Source: Hypsibius dujardini (taxonomy: Eukaryota; Tardigrada; Eutardigrada; Parachela; Hypsibiidae). Taken from it: 32,473 bases of DNA. This document shows positions 9,901 through 21,300 of the stretch, piece after piece. The stretch covers positions 1-32,473 of the forward strand of contig LRSR01000829.1 in assembly GCA_001579985.1 (NCBI GenBank), given 5' to 3'. Below the pieces are notes generated by a model. It was not told where the DNA came from. It saw nothing but the letters and a program-made list of their open reading frames with translations, and searched no databases. The stretch's first letter is position 1. Every line of letters starts with the position of its first letter. The translations under genes and the position numbers were made by a program.

Positions 9901-12900
9901 CAGCCCATTAAACGGCAATGTCCAGCTCGACAGTAATGCTGATCGTGTCATGTCTTTTGTTCTCAAAACTATGAGCTCAAGCACGGCTGGAAAGTACCAA
10001 GTAATGTCCACCCTACTGTGTATATGCTTAATTGCAGAATCAACTCTGATAACAAACGAACTGGTTAATCTACGAAAAAGCCTATGGAAGAAAAACGGAA
10101 CAAAAAAGGAACAAAAAAGGAACAAAAAAGGAACAAAAAAGAAACCAAAAAGAAACAACAAAGAGAAAAGGGAACAACAAAGGGAACAACAAAGGAACGA
10201 GAAGGAAAAAAAAGGGAACACAGAAGGGAACGAAAAGGAACAAACAAAGGAACAAAACGAATAATTTTGTACTTATTTAATTCACAGGCAGCGATTGAAT
10301 TTGACTCGGATGGCAACATGAAGTTACTCGGTGCGCCCATGAGTTGGCCGGGTCAAATTGGGATGCCGCCGAACGTCCCGGAATGCGGCTTCAAGCATAA
10401 TATGTGCAAAGTCAAAGGTGTGTTTCGATTGGTCAAGGAGAAACGCGAATTGCTTGACTAAAGGCGCACGTATTTACGTGTAGTTTCTTGATTTTAGTTC
10501 GGGTCATTACGAAAGGCGAAATCGCAGGCGCAATCATCGGGTCGCTGTTGATCTGCGGGACCATCGCGGCGGCTGGACGTTACAGTCGAAAGAAGCTGCA
10601 GAACACGCTGGCGGATCCGTTCTGGTGGAAGATCTTTGTGGGCGATCTCTACATGCCCGGAAAGAACGGCGCATTCGGGAAGTCCATGGCCGACGGGCTC
10701 GGCTCAACCGCGCAATCCTCTGCCAAAATTCCGGCATGTTAAAGCGTGAAAATTGTGAAAATTGGCCAACACTTTTCGCTCGTAATTAAAAAATGAAAAA
10801 AAATGATGCATTCCGTTAGTTCTGAAAAATTTGCGCAGCAACTAAATTGATGGCGCACTTTTAATTGCAGACGGAGGACGGTGATGAAATTACGGTGCAA
10901 GAAGAATCCGATGACCGTCATCACACCGCACAGACCGCCATGACGTTGGCCTTCTACAACGGGGCAACAGTGAGCCTGCAGGAACTGCCCGAACCGAAGC
11001 AACGAGCTACCCCGGATATAGTGGAGGAAGCTGCCTCGGTAAGCAGACAGACAATTTAAGTACTGTAAAAGTCCTCTTATTTTGCCTACGTCACAGGCGC
11101 GTTTGAACACGTTTGCCCCCATAACGAAAGTGTTCCGAGACAAAGCACAGAATAGAAACGCGCCTGTGACGTACGCAAAATAAGAGGACTTTTACTGTAC
11201 TGTAGAGTCTCGACCCATCCGTGGCACCTACGTCATCACACAGTAAAAAGCGACCATTTTGATTGAATGCAAAAAATGTGCGAATCACAAGACCGCACAT
11301 GTCGATTGATTGATTGCGTAAGGCGGAGTATCACAAGTGGCGCCTTGACAACAACGCTCAAACGAAAGGAGGATACCTAAAAAAACCTGGCCGGCAGGAC
11401 TTCATCAACATGATTTCTGCGGCTTGGGGAAGTAGCTGATTTTGATACTGTTCGGCATTATTTCGTGAAAGCCGAAATAATAGATAAGAATCAAATCAGC
11501 GGTGAAATCGGCGATGAAGTGGTCGGTGATGATGAAAATCAAGACTTTTTAGAAATGAGCTATTTTGCCGAGGAAGAGTTTGGTGAAGGATCTGGTGATG
11601 GTGAAGAGATGGAGTCAAATTTGTAAATGTAATAAAGTTTTATATTGATATTGCTCGATTGATTGATATTTTACAGCTCCGAAATTTTCGGTCAGCAATT
11701 AGGGGAGAAACAAGCGCTTGATTGATCGATCGAAGCGTAACAGTTGTTTTCGCCCCCCGGGTCTGATTTACTGGGGGGTCCAAAAAGTGCCACGGATGGG
11801 TCGGGACTCTACAGTAATGTATTTCTCCAGGTCCGAAGGGACAGCTAAGCGCCGCCCTCGTGTCACGCATCAAATACACACACACTCACGCACTCACACA
11901 CACGGTGCAGGTGCGGGCCGTGTGCAGGTACTGCGATAGATAGCAGCGACTGCGCACGAGCTGTGTGACGTAACGTGTGCCCTACTTGTACCTCGCGCCC
12001 TCCTTTCCCTCGCGCCCTGCCTGTAGCTCGCATGCGATACAGTCGTACGAACTGTGTGACGTTCAATTGGTCCCTCCTGCTCGTTAGCGTGTGCCCTGCC
12101 TGTACAGTATGTACCAGTAGCGTGTTCAGTACAAACTTTACGTGTAGAGCGGGCAACCATTACGTCACATGACCCGTGCGCTGTCGCTGTCCATCGAGGA
12201 ACTACAGCATTGGAAATTGATGGCGATTTGGCAGGCACTGTACACTTAGTTTTGGATGAGGTGTCTGTATTCATAATCCATATTTCTTCTGTATAGATTC
12301 GTCGATTACAACACGCAAATCTGCAGAAAGTAATTGGCATCGCAATCAATGACGACAACTTATGCGACTTCATCGTCGGGGAAGCCTGCCAAAAAGGCAG
12401 TCTGACTGATCTGCTGTTGAACGACGCCAATCGGCTGGATTGGCCGTTTCGCCATTCACTGATTAAGGATTTCATTGCGGTAATGCGGCTTCCCCTGAAG
12501 AATCGAGCGGAGGACCTCGTAAATATTCATACTTTTGACTAATGGCACACAGGGCATGGTTTACCTGCATTCGACTCCAATCGTGTCCACAGGATGGCTG
12601 ACCTCACACTCTTGCCTGATCGATAGCCGGCTTGTGGGTCGACTGTCAGACTACGCGTTTACGCTGTTTCGTCGAGATGAAGACCTTGAGCCGCCCAATC
12701 CCGAACGGACAGATCGTGACTTTGAGCTACTTTTATGGAGAGCTCCTGAACTGCTTCGACGATTCATGCCCGAAAGAGGCTCACAGGTTCTTACTGTGTC
12801 TGTGTCTGTGTCTGTGTCTGTGTCTGTGTCTGTGTCTGTGTCTGTGTCTGTGTCTGTGTCTGTGTCTGAGTCTGTGTCTGTGTCTGTGTCTGAGTCTGTG

Positions 12901-13488
12901 TTCCTGTGCAGTGCTCAGTGCTGCGCGTGATTTCTCGGGTTGCCTGTGTACTAGACATCAATCTGATGAGTTGGTGTTCTGGTTCACAGAAAGGCGACGT
13001 CTACAGTTTCGGGATCCTGCTGCAGCAGTTTTTCGTAAGGAGTCTGCCTTACCGAACAACCACACATAAAGTACAGGTTGGAGAAAAATTTAAGGCGATG
13101 GAAATCGCGATTGAAGTAAAGAATGGCGCAATTCCCCCGCTCCGTCCTCGGGTCCCTGTTTCGGCGGTTTCGAATGAACTCTATGAGCTTATGGAATCCT
13201 GTTGGGAAGAGAATCCGCTGGATCGACCCATCTTTCTGCGCATAAGGACTCTCTTTCGTGCCATCGTTGGAAACTCCGGTGATAACATCGTGGAGCAATT
13301 GATTGCCAGTCTGGATAAGCAGGCTACAGAACTGGAACTAAAAGTTGAGGCACAAACAAAGATATACCTGGAGGAGAAAGCAAGGTCAACCAACATGATT
13401 CTACAACTATTGCCTAAGTATTCTCCTTTTCCGTATACACAAACATGCTTATCCATCTGTCAATCTGTTTGCCTGCCTGTCTCCCTGT

Positions 13489-13537
<49 letters not shown>

Positions 13538-13548
13538 TGTCTGTCTGC

Positions 13549-13582
<34 letters not shown>

Positions 13583-15860
13583 ATCTGTCTATCTGTATGT
13601 CTGCCTGTCTGTTTGGCAAGCAGACTGTTGCTCTTGATTATTTTTTGGCATATCAAAAATGTATGTCTGTATTTTTAATTGAATCATTGTTAAGTCTCGT
13701 TTTTTAGGGGCATCGGTGTAGCCCTAATCAGGGGTGAGGCCCTGATCCCCGAGATTTACCGTGGGGTCACCGTGCAGAGTAGCGACATAAGCAACTTCTC
13801 GGTGTCCACGAAAGATCTCTCACCCACGGAAATAGTGAACATCATCACCCAAATACACGCCACGGTTGACACAATCCTCGAAAGCTCTACGGAGGTTATT
13901 TGCATCGAATCTTTCCTCGACGACTTTCTGGTATTTTTAATAAATTTTTCGAATTTAAATAAACAAGGTAAGGTACTATTCACGCTGATTTCTTGTTTTT
14001 CCCTTAGACTGTTAGCGGCCTTCCTGTTCCGAACGGAACGCGGCATGCATTTGAACTGTGTTTAGCTGCTTTGGCGTTTCGAAAGGAAATTGGACGGATA
14101 GTTTTTGGTCCGGCAAACGAGCTACGGAAACTCCGTCTTCGCTCCGGAATTCACACAGGTACTTTACCGCTCTTTTGGATTGTGTGTTCGTACATCCGTT
14201 CCTTCATTCGTTCGTTTGTTCCTTCGTCCCTTCGTTTGTTCGTTGTTGTTTCATGCGTTCGTTTGTTCGTTTGTTTGTTTGTTTGTTCGTTTGTTCCTTC
14301 GTTTGTTCCTTCGTCCGTTCGTTGGTTCGTTTGTTCGTTTGTTCGGCCGTCCGTTCGTTGGTTCGTTTGTTCGTTTGTGCATTCGTTCCTGTGCTTAATA
14401 GCTTAACCTGTTCAGTTCTTTAACTGACATCTCATTTTTACAGGACCATGTGTTGCAGCCGTTATAGGCGTAAAGCTACCAAAATATTGCATGTAAGTAC
14501 AGAGGCGGCACCCATCTTCTTCACCCTGTTTTCTAGTTTTGCCTCGGAAGAGAAAGCGAAGCCGGCAACATTTATGGTAATCTTGCTCACTTTCAGATTC
14601 GGCGAGACCGTTTACGTAGCGAGACAACTGAAATTTGCTGGCGAGGGTAGTGTGTTTTCTACTTCATAGACAGACCATCAAAATTATACATCCTTGTTTT
14701 AAGATTCTTAATTCGCATGTTGCTCTTGTTCAGGAAGCAAAATACTGGTGAGCGACACAACTACGAATCTGCTGGAAGCCATTGGAGGATTTCCAATGGA
14801 AGAACGCGGACTTACGAAAATAAAGGTACAAAAAAAAAATTGACATAGCCCTTTTTCTGTCGAACTTTAAATACTACAGAAATCCGATAACTTTAAGAAA
14901 ACATGCTCGGTTATTTTCACCGGCCAGTACAAAAAATATCACCCAGCCCTATCAGCATTGCGTACCTGACCATACATCTAAGCTGTCGAAAGAGGGCTGA
15001 AATCCGTATTCTCTTTTCTTTTGACTAGTGCTTATATTTCACCATTGTTACGCAGATTTCTCATCAAAACCCATCAAAACACATCAAAACACATCAAACA
15101 CATCAAAACCAATCATTACCAATCAAATCTATCAAAACCCATCAAAAACCATCAAAACCAATCAAAACCCTTCAAACCCATCAAAACCCATCAAAACCCT
15201 TCAAAACCCATAAAAAACCATCAAATCCATCAAAACCCATCAAAACCCATCAAATTCGATGCAATCAACAATCAACAGGCTGTAGTCTTGTGTCCGGAAA
15301 TTCGAAGCAATCAAGCCCAGGCTTTTCTCCATGTGTGTTCTGTTTAACCGAGGAGCGTTCGCCTAAAATTATCGGGTTTCCACAGTAATCTCACACACTT
15401 CCCCAATAAAAGTATTTACACCGGAAATATATCGCGAGGTATCGCGAGGTTCCACCTGGAGAGGGTAAATGAAGGGATAAATTTACTCGCGAAATGTTTC
15501 TTTTTGCGAAGGAAATTTTGTACCTCCAATAGTAAAAATTAACATCTTCCAATGAATGCCGCGTACAGACGCTTTAACCAGCCAAGTTGAGACAGATTTC
15601 TTTTGTACATTTTTTATCAGGTTCCCACTTTTCTGATTTTGTCAAACTTTTTTTTATGGAAACTCATAAATCTCTTTACCAAATTGTGTGACCATCGTAC
15701 AAGGTCCGGAAGTCAAATGAAAACTAAACGAATTAATATGCGTAAAACAGGAGGACATCCGTCACAGAATATTAAGAGTGCTTCATGCTCATATGTGTTT
15801 TTTCTTTTGCAGGGACGAGAAGATAGGATGGCGTATTGGCTCGTCGGAAGCGCCATTTAG
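3996..15860 (+). CDS. Receptor guanylyl cyclase A (natriuretic-peptide-receptor type), predicted catalytically impaired
   Basis: Nineteen exons: 3996-4494, 8560-8859, 9067-9110, 9192-9230, 9305-9382, 9546-9789, 9867-10000, 10288-10417, 10498-10733, 10871-11038, 12297-12479, 12553-12786, 12990-13417, 13708-13930, 14008-14158, 14444-14492, 14597-14646, 14734-14825, 15813-15860. They sum to 3330 nt (1109 aa), a usual family length. The ATG at 3996 starts a signal peptide (LMFLFLCGSCVAG). Exons 1-8 form the ANF-type ligand-binding domain (PIIGCPAAE). Exon 9 is the single transmembrane helix. Exons 10-13 are the kinase-homology domain, with the VAIK Lys replaced (VSLQ) as in pseudokinases, then the dimerisation coil. 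Exons 14-19 are the cyclase domain. Both metal Asp positions (SSDIS, LDDFL) and the substrate Glu remain, but NTASR is replaced by YVARQ. It would span the plasma membrane and make cGMP only if still active. The exon 9 donor must be GC at 10734. Confidence 0.9.
4681..7138 (-). CDS. Gustatory-receptor-like 7TM protein, nested antisense in intron 1 of cyclase A
   Basis: Five exons on the minus strand: 7078 or 7138 to 6602; 6050 to about 5700; 5587-5294; 5235-5077; 4851-4681. Junctions 6602/6050, 5294/5235 and 5077/4851 are all phase 0 with good splice sites. The N-terminal part has the family-like LLQPWMYRFLQLIG before TM1. Exon 4 ends in AISGGGFFYITKEFLAT. Exon 5 gives MIGMLFTYTILIYQ, which contains the diagnostic TYxxxxxQ motif of TM7. 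About 480 residues is slightly long for the family. Start codon: the open frame runs further upstream without an ATG; candidates are 7138 and 7078, and I prefer 7078. The exon 2 donor is unresolved (5700 or a GTC site at 5666-5646). These proteins form ligand-gated cation channels or receptors in arthropods; here the ligand is unknown. Confidence 0.8.
4891..5033. repeat. (TGTGTC)n microsatellite
   Basis: Hexanucleotide array inside the last intron (5076-4852) of the gustatory-receptor-like gene, and so also inside cyclase A intron 1. The Cys-Val open frames over it are artefacts. Confidence 0.95.
6081..6420. repeat. (ATTAC)n microsatellite
   Basis: About 340 bp of ATTAC units with recurring longer variants (ACTTCATTACAATTTAC), i.e. 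a higher-order repeat. It fills most of intron 1 (6601-6051) of the gustatory-receptor-like gene. Confidence 0.95.
7157..7282. repeat. Foldback immediately upstream of the gustatory-receptor-like start codons
   Basis: A perfect 11 bp inverted repeat (GTGCTTAGACT against AGTCTAAGCAC, about 7200-7236) sits inside longer imperfect arms (about 7157-7210 and 7226-7282) that share CTTGATCGA and AATTCGCCA. It lies just 5' of the candidate starts at 7138 and 7078. Confidence 0.7.
7640..8207. repeat. Composite dispersed repeat, copy 1, with a 10 bp CCATCGAAAC array
   Basis: The 7808-7948 part is a 10 bp tandem array. The 8024-8207 part is clearly related to 21284-21461, sharing CCAATCAGAGCGCT, ATAATGTTTTGA and AAACTAGGACGTAAC. 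The sentence-like GATGTTGCCATT phrases near 7650-7975 recur at 21010. It sits in cyclase A intron 1, downstream of its exon 1 and outside the nested gene. Confidence 0.75.
8939..9022. repeat. (TGTGTC)n in cyclase A intron 2
   Basis: Pure hexanucleotide array between exon 2 (ends 8859) and exon 3 (starts 9067). Reading frames through it are artefacts. Confidence 0.95.
9439..9512. repeat. (ACAGAC)n in cyclase A intron 5
   Basis: Same hexanucleotide as at 8939-9022 but on the opposite strand, so the two can pair in the cyclase A pre-mRNA across exons 3-5. Confidence 0.95.
10085..10258. repeat. A-rich GGAACAAAAA repeats in cyclase A intron 7
   Basis: Purine-only, strongly strand-asymmetric tandem array between exon 7 (ends 10000) and exon 8 (starts 10288). 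Confidence 0.85.
11061..11199. repeat. 44 bp inverted repeat (foldback element) in cyclase A intron 10
   Basis: Arms 11061-11104 and 11156-11199 match at 42 of 44 positions, with a 51 nt spacer. Each arm carries TACGTCACAGGCGCG, including a CRE-like TGACGT core. The compact form suggests a small non-autonomous DNA element. Confidence 0.85.
12797..12901. repeat. (TGTGTC)n in cyclase A intron 12
   Basis: Hexanucleotide array starting 10 nt after the donor of exon 12 (ends 12786), with a few TGAGTC variants near the end. Confidence 0.95.
13449..13612. repeat. (CTGT/CTGC)n in cyclase A intron 13
   Basis: Tetranucleotide array in the intron that separates the dimerisation coil from the cyclase domain. 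The same class of array in the same transcript orientation occupies the homologous intron of cyclase B (18262-18385). Confidence 0.95.
14190..14392. repeat. (CGTT/TGTT)n in cyclase A intron 15
   Basis: Degenerate TTCGTTTG tandem sequence filling most of the intron 14159-14443. Confidence 0.9.
15060..15256. repeat. CATCAAAACC-type tandem array in cyclase A intron 18
   Basis: 10-11 bp units related to the array at 7808-7948 and to a short stretch at 20968-20995. Confidence 0.85.
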
Positions 15861-16334
15861 TGGAGCATCAGGGGAGGGATTACCGCCTAAGTTCTATGGA
15901 TGACAACATTCTCAAGGCTGCCTATTAAGCTCCAACAAATTGCACATTCATATATCGAATCAGTCGAGTCAGTTCTTTCATCACTAAGCGTATTCAAAGT
16001 TCGCTTATTTGCAGCGTTTATCTCGCTATTTCAAACTCGCTAATCTCCCTGGTTTTGAAGTTAAGCGAGAAAAGCAACCAAGGAGCTGCTTTTTTCGGTT
16101 ATCTGCTCGCTAATTGTGTGCATCTCTCTTGTGAGTGGTCCATGTGAGTTGAGATCAGCGAAGGAGACACAGCCTCAGGTAAGCCAGAGGGCGTGTCCTC
16201 GTATCACCGTTGCAAGGGCGTTCAAAACCAGGGAGATTAGCGAGTTTGAAATAGCAAAATAAACGCTGCAAATAAGCGAACTTTGAATACTTTGAATACC
16301 CTTGAATACTTTGGATCTTTAAATACCCTTACTG
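15861..16334. other. Tail-to-tail gap between cyclases A and B
   Basis: 474 bp between the two stop codons. It contains the inverted repeat 15991-16289 and no open frame I would defend. No AATAAA was recognised for either gene. Confidence 0.8.
15991..16289. repeat. Near-perfect 69 bp inverted repeat in the convergent 3' regions
   Basis: Arms 15991-16059 and 16221-16289 match at 67 of 69 positions, with a 161 bp spacer. Read-through from either cyclase would give a long hairpin in the RNA. Confidence 0.9.
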
Positions 16335-18348
16335 TCAGTGAATGGGTTTTTCGAGGCCGCGTAGCCAGAAGGTCTCGACTTGCCCTTTACCCTGCAGTCA
16401 TCAGAATGAATGAATGAAAATGCATGAAAATATTATTTTACGCGTTGGTGCAGGAGCTGTTTATGTTATACGTCACAGACCTTTATGGTGATCAGGCCTC
16501 GTGAAGTGAATTTGAGGGAGTCGTTGTCCGAACTAGCCATCGCTAAAGACCGAGTTGAACCACTGACATGAATTCTGTTGGCTGTTAAAAGAAGAGTTTA
16601 TTTTAATACTCGGACCCGGAGGAAATATTACATTCTGAATTTCAATTCGGGATGGCAAAAAATTAAAATTCTTCGACTAGTTATTTTTTTACTCAATTCA
16701 ACTCTCCGGATAACTCTCAGACTTGGTTCCAGGTTGAACACTGTAATGAGCCTTCAAAATGGTTGGAATCAGCCTGGTTCTTAAGCTGGAAAGCATGAAA
16801 CATTCCATTCACTTCACTCTGCCATTTTGACTGGATTACAGCCTACTTTAACCTAATCAAAACAGGCTGTATCCAGGCAGGAACCAGTCAAGAATTATCC
16901 GTAGGGAACTTTGTGACTATTTTAGTTTTTTCTTTCAGTTTAGTTTAGTTTTCCCGGCACTATTCCAGTTCAGTGATATTAGGCGTGAAAATAACGTTTA
17001 CCTGCACCGTGGGATTCCATTCTGCTGGCTGTGTTCATTGTATCCCCAAACCTGTCACCATAAGATCACTACAAGGTCACCAAAAGGTCACCAAAAGGTC
17101 ACCACAAGGTCACCAAAAGGTCACCAAAAGGTCACCAAAAGGTCACCACAAGCTGCTGAGTTTACTTTGTGGGTCGTTGTTTGGGTTCTGGTGGGCCGTG
17201 TGGGACAAGCACACATTTGATTTGTTTAGTTGTTGATTGATTTGTTGGATAACAGAAAAATGCACTGCGCTTGTCGTTCGCGGCGTGTACGTCATAGGTG
17301 ATAGAATGCTCATAACAAATCAATTCAATCGTATTGACGACGAAATCGTGAAGAAACTGCAATGTGATGCAGAGGATAGTGTCGGAAATAACAACGACAA
17401 CAAAATGCTTGAGATGTGCAGTAATGTGGCCTAAATCAATCGAAGCTTGATTGGCACGTTTTACCCCTACGACCCACCAGATCCCAAACAACGACCCTCA
17501 GAGTAATTTCAGCACGGGCTGCATAGTTCTCTGTGATCCTGCTCTCTCGCCGAGAAGAAAGGGTGAGTTCTCAAAGGTGCAAACTTACAGGCAATACCGG
17601 GGCATCCGAGTGCCCACTACTCCTGCAGCCACAAGACCTAAATGTGATTCACAAGAGACCCATTTCAATCACCTTCCACTCCACTACGACTGTCCTTGTC
17701 TAACGCGAAAAGACAGTACCTGAATTAATGCCGATTCTTGGACAAACTACGATATCGGCAGCCGCGGAAACAGTCACTGAAGCGCCAGCAATGCGTAATC
17801 GCACGGCCAGTTTGCAGACTTCCAACGCGTGACGTTCGCCGTTCCGTTGCGGAATCCCACTTGCCACCTAAGACAAAACCGTTGCTTGGTGCGCACGGAA
17901 CATTTTTCAGAATAGAATAGGTAAGAATGGGTGCGGCTATTCCGGGAGAGATGCCCACCACATAGGAATCATTGATGGTTTCCACTTTGTATGCGTCGAA
18001 ATCGGCCACAACCAGATCGAACATCGAGTGAATCTGACTGAGAAATGCCAGGACTTCGTTGGGCGTGTACTGTGAGACAAGATGAGAAAAGGCGGGAATG
18101 TCGCTAAAGAGAATGGTCCCACTCTCGAAGAGCTCCGCTTCAATGGCCTCCTGATTTCTCAATTTCTGAATAATCCCTCTGCAAAAGGTCAAATTTATTG
18201 ATATCACATGAGACAACTAGGTGGTCATTAAAGAGAGAGGCAAACCATCAATGAAGCAGAAGGCAGACAGACAGACCGACCGACAGACAGTCAGACAGGC
18301 AGACAAGCAGGGAAACAGACAGACAGACAGGCATGCAGACAGGCATGC

Positions 18349-18384
<36 letters not shown>

Positions 18385-21300
18385 GAAACGCGTACATCGG
18401 GAGCATTTCTTTGAGGAGGTCGTCGACCTTTTTCATTTCTTCTATCAATTCGTCAGTCCGCAAGGCAACTTCCTGCTCGAGGGTTTCGGCGTGGGTCTGA
18501 ATGCGGTGCATCAACAGCTCCACCACGGAACGAGATGCGAACTTCAAGGACGTGGCACGTTTTTGTAGATTGGAAGAGGTCGGACGGTTAGATGGGTTTT
18601 GATCCAGACAGGATCGCATCAAGGTTTCCACATCTCTTTCCATCCGATTGGCGACTGACTGATTGTCTACACAGTCATGCAACAAGTAGTGAATTGACTA
18701 CGGTTTGTCACGCGATTCTTGCTCCATGCATGGTAACAACAGAATAATTAAATTTCCGCACACCTTTTTTGACTGTTTGATCACCAAACATTTCCTGCAT
18801 GATTAATCCTATCGCGCGGATATCATTTTGTTGGTACTCCGATGTGGTGATGTCTTTTTTCGCGGGGAAGAACAATCGCCGGAACCCGCTTCTCTCCCCA
18901 CGAGCTTGCAGCTTGCTCGTTAGCCGCTGGAATCCCGCCAGTGCAACACGAATAGTGTATCGGTCATTCAGCAGACATATTCCGCTGGATAACTCGCCGT
19001 GATACTTAATCTCCGACGTGTGAATGAAATGAAGTCCCTAGATGAACACACTTGTTTATAACGCGTATGTGCCCAAGTTAAAGCCATCCTTCAAGCTTTG
19101 GCCCAGCAAAATAGCCCGTAACAGTAAACTCTCCAATCAAGCAATCAATGAACGACTTCCTCCTAGTCTTATCTGCAGGAGATCAAAGGATCAGATTGTT
19201 TTAGCACGCAAAGGGAATTACACATCTGTTTTTAACGCGTATGTGTCCAAGTTAAAGCCATTTATCCCAGCCAAGCTTTGGCCCAGCAAAATAGGGGGTC
19301 CGAGTTCGAGCCAATTCCAGTTACTGCGTGCTGCTGCATTTTAACGATTGATTGGTTGTTGATTGAACTCCCCAAACCATCGGAAAACAGAACGAAGTAA
19401 AATCAGAAAAAAACATTAACCTCGAAATTTTAGAATTTTTTTTATTAAATTAAATTAAGTTTCCGGAAAGAAGAAAAGCCCTGAAGACCAGAGAAACTAA
19501 AAACGTTTTTTTTTTCATTTTCATTTTCATTTTTGAGTCGATTTTGTTAGTTTTTATAGTAGCTCCATGGAACGGATGACTCACCTCAATTATATTACCC
19601 AAAAGCGTCAGCCGCAAATCCACATCATGAAAGAAGGAATTGTGCTCAAGGGTGTTTTTCAGCGAGCCCTTGGCTGGTCTTTCAAACACCACTGTTAACG
19701 CAGAATCGTGCAGATACATTCCATGAAGCTCGGCCAAGCACTGGTGACGTAAGCGTGATAACTATAAATTCAATATTTCCCACTCAAACCACACCCCAAT
19801 GCTATCTCAATCCACTAGAGCCAGAGGAATATCTCTATTAACAAGGGGGATCACAACATCCCTGGGAGGCGCCCCCCGGGGGGGGGGGGCAACTAACACC
19901 CCTGGGGGTTACCGACACCCCTGGGGGGCTACTCACGCCCCTGGGGGATACCGAAACCCTGGGGGGCTTTCGACACCCCTGGGGGCTATGAAGGTTTCTG
20001 GGGCTACCGGGGGTTTGGACCCCTGAATCAGCCAATGCATTTATAATAGGATGTAAGGATTCTAAAAATATTAATCCGTATTTTATCGAGCTAGAAATCA
20101 TAGCTCAACAACGGAAAGTAGAAAAGGGAGGGGGCAAAAATGGAGAAAGAGGGCTGAAGCCACAAGTCCCCTCCCATTCCCCTCTCCCCCTTTGGCAACC
20201 AAAAGTGGGAGGAGACAAGAAGGGGAGGGGGGAGTTATAGCCTAAGCTAGGAGGTATTTTTGGTTGTCATTGCATGGTAAGCGAAACGCGCGAAATATGA
20301 ACCGTTCTCAAGGCCGTTTACCGTGACGATTGTTGCGGAGTACGAGCTGTCCTTGACAAATGTTTTCAGGCTCATTCCATGCGCCAACACTTTGACGTAG
20401 ACATCTTGATCGCGATATGTCGCGGGAAGCCCGAGTGACGGATGAGATTCCGCCTTCTTCATGGCTCCACTGCCAGGGACCTGCTCTTTCTGACTGAGTG
20501 ATAATTCAAGTTGTGAGTCAGACCTCAGATTCGTGTCTGACAGCTGGAGCAGAGTATTCTCCACCGTGACACTGCCTTGCTGGTCAGTTATGATGACCTT
20601 CTTATGGTCAATCAGGAGATGCGCTAATCGACTGTGAAGCACCTTTAGCCTGAACAGAAAAACAGCCCTACTTTATCGGTAAAATTTAACCTTAAAGACA
20701 GTATTCAGACTCTGATATTTTTATTAGATTCTGACCCAAATGACTTTGGGATTGGCATCAGCCGAAGTTTGATCAGAGATCAGGAGCGGAGGAAGAGCAT
20801 TTTGATTGGTCGCTTGCTCCGGTTGCTTGATTGTTTGATTGATTCACTGGGTAGTGGTATCAGCGCAGCCATTCTCTTGATACTTAAAACCCATGAGTGA
20901 TGGATCACCGAACGAAGGCTCGCTCGCTCACCTACGCTCGGCGCCCATCACTCATAGGAATCAGAGATGCCAATCAAAACCCATCAAAACCTATAAAAAA
21001 CTCATCTACAGATGTTGCCATTGAAACCCATCCTCTTTGCGACGGCTCGCTCGCGCTCTGGTCAGTGGTCAGGCTCACAGTCGTCTTAGCTAACCGATCC
21101 TTGATCGATTGATACGGTAACGGCATCAGCGCTTCATAAAATACTGTTTGGATCAGAAATTTTCAAAGTTATTGTAATCTGGTACTGTGGCTAAACGACC
21201 ATTCAAAATGATGTAGCTCCGCCTCCTGACCTTGAATTGAAATTCGGCCGATATCAATCGATTCAGAATATTGTTTTGGCTCAGAAACGGGAAAATGAAC

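Noticed and set aside
10084-10461. Lys-Glu-rich frame running into cyclase A exon 8
   Set aside because: The Lys/Glu part is the A-rich intron 7 repeat; only 10288-10417 is exon, entered from a TTCACAG acceptor.
17162-17491. Minus-strand frame with a hydrophobic stretch as a possible continuation of cyclase B
   Set aside because: The true C-terminal exons are at 16581-16481 and 16391-16335 (IHVSGST, GKGQ, TFWL); this frame lies in the intron.
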